DNA from: Ctenosaura bakeri
Taxonomy: Eukaryota > Chordata > Lepidosauria > Squamata > Iguanidae
Assembly: GCA_948474755.1 (NCBI GenBank)
Contig: CAOLHI010001149.1
Span: forward strand, 62,001-126,000
DNA: 64,000 bases
Direction: 5' to 3'
In this document: positions 55,226-64,000 of the stretch, piece by piece
Numbering within the stretch: position 1 is the first letter of the stretch
Layout: every line of letters starts with the position of its first letter
Position numbers and translations under genes: made by a program
Notes under the pieces: model-generated
The model's input: only the letters and a program-made list of their open reading frames with translations
Told to the model about the DNA's origin: nothing
Database searches by the model: none

Positions 55226-57136
55226 GTGCCTGGCAGGACCTACCAATACCCACTCTTCAGCCTACCATCAGCGCTCGGAGACCGACCGACTCTTGCTCGA
55301 CATCTCGCGGAGTGGCAGTGTGTCACTACGGACTCTTGGGTGCTTTCCATTGTCCGTCTTGGCTACGCCATCGAGTTTCTCGATATTCCTCCTCGAGGCG
55401 TTTACTATTCCACGCCGTCGAGTCCGGCCCTCCTGGAAGAGATCCAATCCCTCCTCCAGAAAGGGGCGATCGAGCAGCTCCCGCAAGAGGCCAAGACCAC
55501 CGGCTTCTTCTCCAGGTACTTCACGGTACCGAAAGCTGACGGTACCCTCCGGCCGATCCTAGACCTCAGAGGGGTGAACTACTACATCCGCCCCAAAAGG
55601 TTCAAGATGGTCACGATACCGTCGATCCTGCCCTTCCTACATCGAGGGGACTGGTTCGCCTCCATCGATCTCCGAGACGCATACTTCCATATCGCCATTC
55701 GCCCGCAGCACAGACGGTACCTCCGCTTCGCAGTCGACGACACCTGTTACCAGTACAAGGTGCTGCCGTTCGGACTCTCGACTGCCCCAAGGGTCTTCAC
55801 CAAGTGCATGGCCCCGGTGGTATCCTTCCTGCGGACGAAGGGTGCTTCTGCTTCCCTTACCTCGACGATTGGCTGTTGGTGGCGTCCTGCAAACAGAGAC
55901 TTTACCACGACGTCCACATGACGTTGTCACTCCTGACCCGCCTTGGTCTACGGGTGAATCCGAAGAAGTCCCACCTCGAGCCGGCGAGGATCTTGGACTT
56001 CATCGGGGCGACGCTCGACTCGACCTCCGCCAGGGCGTACCTACCAAGTCTCGAGCCCAAACCCTGATCCGGGCCGCCGCTCACGCGCGAACGGCCCCGA
56101 CGTTATCTGCGAGAAGCGTCCAGCAGCTCTTGGGCTACATGGCTGCGACGACCGCTGTGACATATCTCGCCAGGCTGAGAGCGAGACCTCTTCAACACTG
56201 GTTCGTCCGCATATTCGACCCCCTGCGAGACGAACAGACTCTCCGACTGCAGCTGCCGGGAGACGTCCGCTCATCCCTCCGATGGTGGCAGTCGCGACGC
56301 AATCTCATGTCAGGGATGCCTTTCCAACAGCCGACACCGAAGGTGACGGTAACGACCGACGCCTCCCTGTATGGATGGGGTGCCCACTGCGGCGATCTCA
56401 GAGTCCGCGACAGATGGACCGACGACGAGACCGCTCTCCATATCAACGCGCTGGAGCTACTCGCCGTCTTGAAAGCGCTACGGGCGTTCCGCCACGTCGT
56501 AGCGGGGCGGACGGTCCTGGTTCTGACGGACAATACCACCGCAGTCTGTTACATCAACAGACAAGGAGGGACTCACTCCACAACCCTGCTCAACATTGCG
56601 CTCGACTTGTGGGAATGGTGCATTCGCCTGCATACGCATCCCGTGGCAGTTCACCTGGCCGGGCAGGAGAACACCACGGCAGACGCCCTCAGCAGGGACA
56701 CCTCATCCCATCACGAATGGTCTCTCTCCGGAGAGGCGTTCGACTGATTCGGGACCGCTGGGGCGAACCATCGATCGACCTCTTCGCGACCAGGGAAAAC
56801 GCGAAGTGTCGCCGATTCTGTTCCAGAGCGGGCCACGATCGTGCCTCCATCGGGGACGCTTTCCAGTTTCCGTGGACCGGGGAACTCCTCTACGCGTTCC
56901 CGCCGTTCCCGCTGCTCGGCCGGACGATATCGAAGATCCTCGCCGACCGAGCCGACGCGATCCTGGTAGCCCCGTACTGGCCGAGGCAACATTGGTTCGC
57001 ACCCCTGCTACAAGCCGCACGAGACGACCTGCTCCGGTTGCCACCGACACCGGACCTGCTCTCGCACTCCGGCGGCCGAGTCCTCCATCCGGACCTGCCA
57101 CGCCTGGCCCTCCATGCCTGGAGGATATCGCACTAG
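55226..57136 (+). pseudogene. DIRS pol region: RT, RNase H and methyltransferase-like domains, frameshifted
   Basis: The reverse transcriptase starts in frame with TVPKADGTLRPILDLRGVN, DLRDAYFHIAI (first catalytic Asp) and LPFGLSTAP. The YLDDWLL catalytic box (about 55857) is in the next frame, so one base is missing near 55840. A second shift occurs near 56045. RNase H follows (VTTDASLYGWGAH, ALELLAVLKAL, LTDNTTAVCYIN, TTADALSRD). A third shift near 56740 leads into WGEPSIDLFATRENAKC and ILVAPYWPRQHWF, the region that corresponds to the Dam-like methyltransferase domain of DIRS elements. The frame has no clear ATG; it starts just after the ORF1 stop and stays open upstream of it, so frameshift expression from ORF1 is possible. 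Confidence 0.9.
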
Positions 57137-58152
57137 ACGATCCCGTGCTCGGTACCGTCCTCGTCGCGGCCAGGAAGGAATCCACCCGTCGCAACTATCA
57201 ATACAAGTGGCGACGCTTCCTGACCTTCGCTAACGAGAGGAGGGAGCCGGTATCGCCTGCGGGGCTCTCTACCGTCCTGCACTTCCTCCTGCACCTCCGG
57301 CAACAGGGGCTGGCGTTTCCATCCCTGAAGGTGTATCTCTCCGCGATCGTGGCATACCAACCGCCACGATCGGCTGCCTCGGCCTTCTTCAGGAACGATA
57401 CTGTTAAGCGGTTCCTGAAAGGACTTCATCATCTCTACCCGCCGGTATCGCCGCCGCTACCGCCGTGGTCCCTCTCGCTGGTGCTCTCGCAGCTGACAAA
57501 GCCGCCCTTCGAGCCGATGGCGACCTCGGATGATAGGCTCCTGACCATGAAAACTGCCTTCTTGGTAGCGGTGACCTCAGCGAGGCGAGCGGGTGAGATC
57601 ACAGCTCTTCGATCCGATGAGCCCTTCACGGTCTTCCACAGAGACAAGGTGGTCCTGAGACCTGACATCTCGTTCCTGCCTAAGGTGGTGTCCAGTTTCC
57701 ATCTCAACCAGGACATCATCCTGCCTGCCTTCTTCCCGAACCCGACGACACCGTTGGAGCGGTCTCTCCACTCCCTGGACGTGCGTCGGGCCGTGGCCTT
57801 CTACATGGACAGGACTGCTTTCCCTTTCCCACAAACGCCGCATCTCTTCGTTTGCTATGGGCGACGTCGGAAGGGCCTCAAAGTGTCCACCCAGCGCTTC
57901 TCCAAATGGGTGGTGAGGACTATTCAACTGGCGTATGAGCTCGCGAGGAAGCCTCCGCCAGTCCTGCTTCGAGCCCACTCCACCAGAGCGGTGGCTACTT
58001 CTGCGGCCCTCCTGCGAGGAGTTGACCTGCATGAACTCTGCCGTGTGGCGACCTGGTCCCAACCATCGACCTTCGTGCGCCACTACAGGCTCGACTGCCG
58101 GTCGCGCAGAGATGCCCGGTTTGGACGTGAGGTGTTGGCTTCCGTGCTGTAG
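57115..58152 (+). CDS. DIRS tyrosine recombinase (integrase)
   Basis: The reading frame (open from 56596) overlaps the end of the methyltransferase-like region; the recombinase homology begins around LEDIALDDPVLG. Its N-terminal SAM-like part has STRRNYQYKWRRFLTFANE and LSAIVAYQPPRS. The catalytic part shows the first Arg in TSARRAGEITAL, HSTR in LRAHSTRAVATS and the nucleophile Tyr in FVRHYRLD, preceded by LCRVATWSQPSTF. All residues of the R-HxxR-Y set are present and the frame is intact to TAG. There is no in-frame ATG near the domain start, so translation probably depends on overlap or frameshift. It would integrate the circular intermediate. Confidence 0.9.
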   Translation, partial: CLEDIALDDPVLGTVLVAARKESTRRNYQYKWRRFLTFANERREPVSPAGLSTVLHFLLHLRQQGLAFPSLKVYLSAIVAYQPPRSAASAFFRNDTVKRFLKGLHHLYPPVSPPLPPWSLSLVLSQLTKPPFEPMATSDDRLLTMKTAFLVAVTSARRAGEITALRSDEPFTVFHRDKVVLRPDISFLPKVVSSFHLNQDIILPAFFPNPTTPLERSLHSLDVRRAVAFYMDRTAFPFPQTPHLFVCYGRRRKGLKVSTQRFSKWVVRTIQLAYELARKPPPVLLRAHSTRAVATSAALLRGVDLHELCRVATWSQPSTFVRHYRLDCRSRRDARFGREVLASVL

Positions 58153-58188
58153 GACCTGACCCGCCGTCCGACCGGTAAGCTACACAGT

Positions 58189-58286
58189 CTCCTAGTGTAT
58201 GAAGGCACAGAGACCACGAAGAAGAAGAACAGGTTGCTTACCTGTAACTGTGGTTCTTCGAGTGGTCATCTGTGCCATCATACACA
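58189..58286 (+). repeat. DIRS internal complementary region
   Basis: The first part (CTCCTAGTGTATGAAGGCAC through CGAAGAAGAA) is the complement of the left terminus. The second part (AACAGGTTGCTTACCTGTAA through TGTGCCATCATACAC) is the complement of the right terminus. Both are joined head to head. In DIRS1 this region templates the missing ends and forms the circle. Confidence 0.93.
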
Positions 58287-58327
58287 CCCGCCCTTCCTCC
58301 CCTCTCTTTCAGGTCCCTGTAGGTTCT

Positions 58328-58527
58328 ACGGCGGACGACAGAACTGAGGAGAGACCGTTGCTCGGCGGGAGGAGCATGCGCAGTACCGGCGTGGGGGAGG
58401 GGTTCCCGCCAAGCAAACAAGCTCTAGAAGTTTCCGAACGCTACCGCGCAGGCGCTAAAGCTCCTAGTGTATGATGGCACAGATGACCACTCGAAGAACC
58501 ACAGTTACAGGTAAGCAACCTGTTCTT
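58328..58527 (-). repeat. DIRS right inverted terminal repeat
   Basis: ACGGCGGACG through GAGCATGCGCAGTACCGGCG, GCGCAGGCGCTAAAGCTCCT and the unique outer end GACCACTCGAAGAACCACAG to GTTCTT. Confidence 0.92.
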
Positions 58528-58531
58528 ACCA

Positions 58532-58533
<2 letters not shown>

Positions 58534-58597
<64 letters not shown>
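58534..58597. repeat. (ATT)n microsatellite
   Basis: About 21 ATT units beside the DIRS right end. Confidence 0.96.
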
Positions 58598-58910
58598 TGT
58601 GTATAGGGCAGAGTTGCTCTCCTTATGTTTTCAGTTGTTAACTCTTGTGATCCTTCACCAGTGAGTATGCTGGCTATGACTGCTGAGAATTGTAGGTAAA
58701 TAAATAAACAAACAACAATCCGGCGTGTGCAGACCAAGTATAAGGGCATTCAGAAGTATGGAATCAATTTTTTTTGCAGTCAGGAATAGGGCAACCTGTT
58801 CTATTACCTGGCTGAAATGTGTAGTCGATGTTTGAGTTAACATTGGATAACATGCAAGTTCTGCCTGCAACAATTATCCCAGATTCATGGATGCTAGTCA
58901 TCACTCAATA

Positions 58911-59284
58911 TACAGTTGGCCCTTCACCAGAGTTAAGGGTGCAGGACCCTCGCAAAAAGAGGAAAAGTCACAAATATCAAAATGTATGTGTTTGTGTCTG
59001 TGGAAAGGTGGCCAAGGCATGGTGGGAAGAACTTGCATCTCCGGTCCAAACCAGTTCAGGGAAAGGAGGGGGGTGGCATGGTGGCCCTGTACCTTTTCTC
59101 TCTCATCCATCTCCTTCCTTGGGTGTGGGGTGGCACTGGGAGAGGGTTTGTGGTGCTGAGAAATTGGGCTGTCCTTAGCTGGTGAAGGAAGAGGAGAAGG
59201 ACCCGAGGCAGAGAAGGACTGAAGAAACTCACAAATAGTCAAATCTGTGAAAGTCAAACCCGCAAATGTGGAGGGCCAACTGTA
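58911..59284. mobile_element. Pogo-like MITE, fourth copy
   Basis: TACAGTTGGCCCTTCACCAG on the left and TGTGGAGGGCCAACTGTA on the right form TIRs with TA flanks. No transposase. Confidence 0.7.
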
Positions 59285-59462
59285 CTATGAATTAGTAAAA
59301 ATGAACCAGATCCTGGGGGCAGGGGGCTGCCATTCTAATTCTAATTTGCTGCAGTTCCACTTTCCAACACATGGGGGAAGTAGACTGCAAGAGGAACACC
59401 CCACCAGCACCAAGTAGGGTCTTCTTAAAGTATGATTTATTTGTGGGGTAGAAAATAACTTT

Positions 59463-59660
59463 CATAGAATCATAGAATCATAGAAATTCAGAGTTGGAAG
59501 AGACCACACAGGCCATCCAGTCCAACCCCCTGCCATGCAGGAACACCCTCAAATCAATCCCGACAGATGGCCATCAAGCCTCTGCTTAAAAACCTCCAAG
59601 GAAGGAGACTCCACTACACTCCGAGGCAACAGATTCCACTGCCGGACAGCCCTGACTGTC
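59463..59660 (-). repeat. CR1 LINE 3' end
   Basis: The repeated ATAGAATCATAGAATCATAG terminus followed by GTTGGAAGAGACCACACAGG and CCATCCAGTCCAACCCCCTG is the classic antisense CR1 3' end. Confidence 0.92.
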
Positions 59661-59689
59661 AGGAAGTGATATATGAAGGGAGTGGACCC

Positions 59690-59815
59690 TCCTCCACTGG
59701 AGGTTTTTTAAAAAGAAGATTGATGCTCACCAACCAGGGATGTGTTCGTTGTTGAGTTCTGTACTGGCAGGGGGCTGGACTAATGGATCTTGGGATCCCT
59801 TCCAGCTGTGAGTGG
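59690..59815 (+). repeat. CR1 LINE fragment, opposite orientation
   Basis: GGTTTTTTAAAAAGAAGATT, GGGGGCTGGACTAATGGATC and CCCTTCCAGCTGTG are plus-strand CR1 3' strings. Confidence 0.75.
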
Positions 59816-62334
59816 TGGTTCACTTGCACCTGGAAGCCACTGTCGGATGCTGTATTTATAACAATAAGCAAATGTGTAGGTTTGAAATGTCCTTTGCTTT
59901 GTTTCATTTTCAACTTCCTACTGCTCAATAGATGGGAAGGTTTCCTTTCCTGTTGAGTGTTGGTTGAACTGGAGAGGTTTTCCACCATGTTTGTGCTGGT
60001 TCCCAAGTATGTGGGAGATCCCCTGGAGAGGCTTCTCCATCAAGAGGCCTTTCAGATGTGTCCAATTCTAATTACCCCAACCATCATTGCCATGCCAAGG
60101 GAGAATGATAGGGTATGTAGTCCAACTTATCTGTGGAGGCCAAGATGGAGAAGACTGTCCCTAAAAGGTTGGAGACATTTCATAATGTCAACGCAGAGGT
60201 TAGAAGGCACGTTAGGGGGCCAATCTTTTCTACCTTATGGGAAACTGGAAGAAAACACGGGAGACAGGTGGAGGAGGCACAAGAGATGTCACTGCAGGTC
60301 AGTGGTATGAGCAGGAAAGGCAGAGCTAGGAGAAGGGGTGGAGGACAGACAATGTGGCACACACAGAAAACACCCTGCATGTCTTTCCTGTCCTTCCTCA
60401 AGCCTCTGCTGCCTGAGGACTCTACCTAATGATAGGGCTGGCCTTGTTTCTAGACTATCCTCCTCCCCATAATGTCTCCTGACCAAATTATCTTAAAAAC
60501 ACAAACACTCCAGTTGTAAGTTATAAAACTGCTGAAGGGTAACAACACACTTTGACTGAACCTTAGACTGAAACTATGTGTCTCCTAATTTTTGTTCTGT
60601 TTTTATCTCATGCAAGGAGCACAGGGTATGGTTCTTCTTCCTCACCCATTTAAACCTTGCAACAGTCCTGTGGGATAGATTAGACTGAGAGATAGAGACT
60701 GGTCCAGTGTCATTTATGACCTATTATGGCTGAAGGTAGATTTAAGCTGAGGTCTGTGCAGTATTACTCTGATCTCACCATTACACCACTCTGTCTGCCT
60801 AGTCTACATTTTTACAAAACACTGTGTTTAGCAAAGCCTTAATTGCACTTCCTGGGAGATGCTTCACAAATAGCATCAGATGGAATGTGCAGTATGGGTG
60901 ATTCTTTTTTAGATGTGAAGATCAGAAATTATTGGTTATGGTTTGTGTCCTGGGTATGCCCATACGTATTTGAATCTGGTCCTGCTGCCTTTTCTTCCTG
61001 CACATCAGGCTTCTAACACTGCTTGAAGCAGCTAAAGATTTAACAGTCAACTTCATAGATATAGTGCTTTTTCTGCCTTAATGCAGCTTTTCATAATGCT
61101 GTACCCTCCAAATGTATGTGCTCAACTATAGTCCCTATCATCCCCAAACAAGGTGCTCTCAGTGGGGGACAGGCAGGAGGGCTGCTGCTGCTGCCACCCC
61201 CCCCCCACACTGAGCCATGAAGGACCCCAGCAAAGGTGGTGGCAGCTGGTGGGGGGAGAAGGCAGAGAGGCTACTGCTGCCACCACCACACACACCCACT
61301 GGGCCAAGAAGGACCCTGGCGGGGGCAGGGGACAGTAGTGGGCCAATGCCCGAGCAGGAGAGTGGGGGAATTTCAGCTTTTTTGCACCTCCCTGGCATTG
61401 GCGCCCCGGGCATGCATCCCAGTTGCTCCACCCTAGATATGCCTCTGGCTGTTGTGGATATCAATCAGCTTCTTTAGATGCATCGATGAAGTAACATTAA
61501 AGTATTTAGGCAAACATACACTGTTGTGGGAGTGAGTTAGAATGTAACAGGATAAAGAAAGAAGCAAATTGTGACCCAGGCCATAAATCTTCTACAGGTT
61601 TTTCAGGGAGCTGATCTGTTAGTACTGATGGGTGGAAGCCATAAATCTGTGAATAAATGTGTGAAGTAGGAAGTCTCTGGCCCAAATCTTGACATCAACA
61701 CAATAAGGCAATCAAATATCTAGCAATGTATATCTATTAATACTTATACATGATTTTTGTAAGGATTATTGATACAACAAATTGGACTTGTAAAAAAATG
61801 TGGCAGAATGAGGTGTTTCTTTTGCTCGGGTTTCTAGCCAGCCAGCCCATTTCCCAGTGTACACTGTTTTATTCCCTCTCTTCTCAATTTATCACTCTTT
61901 CTATCAATAGTCAGCCCTCTCACTGGGGTATTTTGAAGGATGAGGTAACATAGCCTTTGTTTTTTCTGGAGATCTTACTTCAGTACGCTGCAAATTTTGA
62001 GAGTCCCCCATCTGCTAATACCTCCTTTTTCAGTGTAGCTGTTTTTTGGGGTTGCAGAAGAATAGAATGTAAGATGTTTGCCAGCCAATCTCCCTGAATA
62101 TCATCAATATAATAGCTATATATGGGAAATGTGGTCTTGCAGAAGGTGTTGCATTAGGATGACCAGAGGTTCTGCATCCATCTAGACTGCCTACATTTTG
62201 ACGAGTACCTTCCCACTGGCTCAGAAGCTCCTTTGTCAGGAGAAAAAGACCTCTTCTGTCTTGTTTGTCTGTCTGTCTGTGTGTAGGAAAGAGAGAGAGA
62301 GAGAAAGAGAAAGAGAGACTGACAGGGCCCTTTC

Positions 62335-62546
62335 ACACTACATAATTATAGCGCTATGATTCCATTTTAACTACTATAGTACTTCCTTTGGAATGCTGGA
62401 TCCATAGTTTGGTTGGAAACACCAGACTTCTGTGGCTGCGAATTCTAAATGCCTCTCTGCAAGCTGCAAACCCCAGAATTCCATAGATGTTGTTGTGGCA
62501 GTTAAAGTGGAATCATAGTGCTCTAACTGTGTAGTGTGAACGGGCT
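62335..62546. repeat. Palindromic MITE related to family A
   Basis: GGGCCCTTTCACACTACATA with TTATAGCGCTATGATTCCAT on the left; CAGTTAAAGTGGAATCATAG and TGTAGTGTGAACGGGCT on the right. The arms share GCGCTATGATTCCA with family A, but the middle differs (TTTGGTTGGAAACACCAGAC). Confidence 0.8.
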
Positions 62547-62869
62547 TTAAGTGACTGAAAGATAGGCTGATTGACAATTTTTGAAGGTTTGTAAAGGAGA
62601 AGGGGGAAATCAGGTCTCAGCAATGTGTTTGCCCCTTTATCCTAGGTCTTAGCCACTCCTCTGTCTCTCAAGGCGAAGTTCACCTGCAGGTTGTTGGGAA
62701 GGTGATGGTAGGAGATGGGAAGATATTTTGAGGAGACAAAGGGAAGGGTGGCAGTCATTGTAGATAAATGTGACACTTGTCTTTCTTTAAAAAGTACTAA
62801 GGCACCTTAACATAAAATAGAAAAAAATACTTAGTATGTCAAAAGCATTTCATAAAATAGCAGATTCTA

Positions 62870-63080
62870 AGATGTTTACATCCAGTCTGATCTTGGAAGC
62901 TAAGCAGGGTCAGAACTATTTAGTACTTGGATGGGAGACTGCCAATGAATAATGCTGTAGGTTATATTTCAGAGGAAGAAACTGACAAAACCACCTTTGA
63001 ATATTCCTTGAATGAGAAAACCCTATGAAATTCATGGGGTCACCATAAGCTGATGGGTGACATGAAGGCACATGCACACA
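62870..63080 (+). repeat. 5S rRNA-derived SINE
   Basis: CAGTCTGATCTTGGAAGCTA, AGCAGGGTCAGAACTATTTA and GTACTTGGATGGGAGACTGC follow 5S rRNA closely; the tail is GGGGTCACCATAAGCTGATG. Confidence 0.88.
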
Positions 63081-63130
63081 GAAGGTATCTATTAAGCACA
63101 ACATAAAGATTAAGGGCAGTGTATGTAAAA

Positions 63131-63325
63131 GAGCCGGTGTAGTATGGTGGTTTGAATGTTGGACTGTGACCCTGGCAATAAGGATATGATTCCCAGATTG
63201 GCTATGGAAACCTACTTGGTGACCTTGAGTGTATCACATACTCTCAGTACTATAAAATCCTGTGATAGCTTCACCTTAGGGTTGCCATAAGTTAGAAATG
63301 ATTTGAGGGCACACAACAACAATTT
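63131..63325 (+). repeat. tRNA-derived SINE
   Basis: GAGCCGGTGTAGTATGGTGG head, diverged box B, GGGTTGCCATAAGTTAGAAA and the ACACAACAACAA tail. Confidence 0.85.
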
Positions 63326-64000
63326 AGTTAAAACATACACACACTCTGTCTCACATCTTGGTGTGAGAATTTCACAGGATACCCAGAACTATTTCTACTT
63401 GGAGGAAGGTCTGGTAAAGCAATATAGTTCAGGAAGAAGGAGAGGAAAACTGAAAACTGCTTTGGGTAAATGAAAGACCCGTTTAAAGGAAAGGGGGTTG
63501 AGAGGATCCCTGTCAACAACACCACATAGTGGGATTGAAGACAGAGCAGGTATATATGTAATTTGGTCTGGTCACAGTCTTCCCCACTATGGTGAGTTTG
63601 GCTGCATTTCTGCTTAGAGTAATTATGTCTGCTTGTGTATATATTTTCATTAACTAATTAAAATGAGCACAAGCAAATTGTATTCTCCTCTTGAGTGAAG
63701 CTTGACATCCTTTTTATCAATGTCTTGATGGTGACCCTGTGTTGGAGTCCAGCAACCCCCACTCCCAGCAACCTGGCCAATGATCAGGCATGATAGGAAT
63801 TGCAGTTCAACATCATGTGGAGTGCCTCAGGAGGTATGTAAACTACTTTGAAAACTGCAATCACTCTTACAGAGGTGAAATAGTCTTTTGACAATAATAG
63901 AAGCTACCATCACTTCCCTTCCTGTGGCAATGGCCTCCTTGCCTCCAAGCCTTGGTGGAGAGTGGTTCTTAATGGGATGGAGAAGGGAGAGGTGGCAAGA

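Larger units (their letters stand above)
52443..58527 (+). mobile_element. DIRS-type tyrosine-recombinase retrotransposon, near full length
   Basis: A 6.1-kb element with the DIRS1 architecture: inverted terminal repeats (52443-52615, 58328-58527), a Gag-like ORF, a pol region with RT, RNase H and methyltransferase-like parts, a tyrosine recombinase ORF, and an internal complementary region (58189-58286) that carries the complements of both outer termini. DIRS elements replicate through a circular DNA and integrate by site-specific recombination, so no target duplication is expected and none is seen. The element is GC-rich compared with its flanks. Single-base frameshifts break the pol region. 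An ATT microsatellite begins six bases after the right end. Confidence 0.95.
58598..64000. other. Repeat-bearing intergenic sequence to the right edge
   Basis: Contains a pogo-like MITE (58911-59284), CR1 pieces (59463-59660, 59690-59815), a diverged SINE-like block (about 60655-60795), an AG microsatellite (62288-62318), a palindromic MITE related to family A (62335-62546), a 5S SINE (62870-63080) and a tRNA SINE (63131-63325). The GC-rich frames at 61150-61480 show no protein family features. No gene recognised. Confidence 0.6.

Noticed and set aside
61122..61477. Overlapping GC-rich frames at 61.1-61.5 kb
   Set aside because: No domain, low-complexity Pro/Gly-rich peptides on both strands, and no splice or promoter context.

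Overview
This window is vertebrate nuclear DNA, most likely from a squamate reptile. Three protein-coding genes have vertebrate exon-intron structure, and the repeats are of squamate type: tRNA-derived ACA/Squam-like SINEs, 5S rRNA-derived SINEs, CR1 fragments, a SPIN-type hAT element, many palindromic MITEs and a DIRS-type retrotransposon. Species cannot be named from the sequence alone.

Gene layout, left to right: the 5' end of PFKFB1 (minus strand, exons 1-3 at 5645-4507, the rest off the left edge); complete APEX2 (plus strand, six coding exons, 13252-21501); and complete ALAS2 (minus strand, 5'-UTR exon at about 47870-47797 and ten coding exons from 36596 to 23131). This is the human Xp11.21 order PFKFB1-APEX2-ALAS2 with the same orientations. 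PFKFB1 and APEX2 are head to head, 7.6 kb apart. APEX2 and ALAS2 are tail to tail, with about 1 kb between their poly(A) signals. The three genes do unrelated jobs (fructose-2,6-bisphosphate control, base-excision and replication repair, erythroid heme synthesis), so this is conserved synteny and not a functional cluster.

ALAS2 control elements can be read directly. The last bases of 5'-UTR exon 1 form an iron-responsive element (bulged C, 5-bp upper stem, CAGTGC loop) that abuts the splice donor, with GATA and CACCC motifs upstream. A GATA/GATA/CACCC cluster in intron 1 is a candidate erythroid enhancer. Every ALAS2 exon joins in frame except exon 10, which is one base short at a C5 run (24245-24249). 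This is probably an assembly homopolymer error.

The largest mobile element is a nearly complete 6.1-kb DIRS-type tyrosine-recombinase retrotransposon (52443-58527), about 4.6 kb upstream of ALAS2 exon 1. It has inverted terminal repeats, an internal complementary region that matches both outer ends, an intact 816-codon Gag-like ORF with an SR-like domain, RT, RNase H and methyltransferase-like regions split by single-base frameshifts, and a tyrosine recombinase with its catalytic residues. Introns and intergenic DNA hold at least five families of palindromic elements. One copy next to APEX2 is a perfect 176-bp zero-spacer palindrome. There is also a probable solo LTR upstream of ALAS2 and a SPIN MITE with a perfect 8-bp target duplication nested in a SINE. 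The 58.5-64 kb end holds only repeats and unrecognised sequence.
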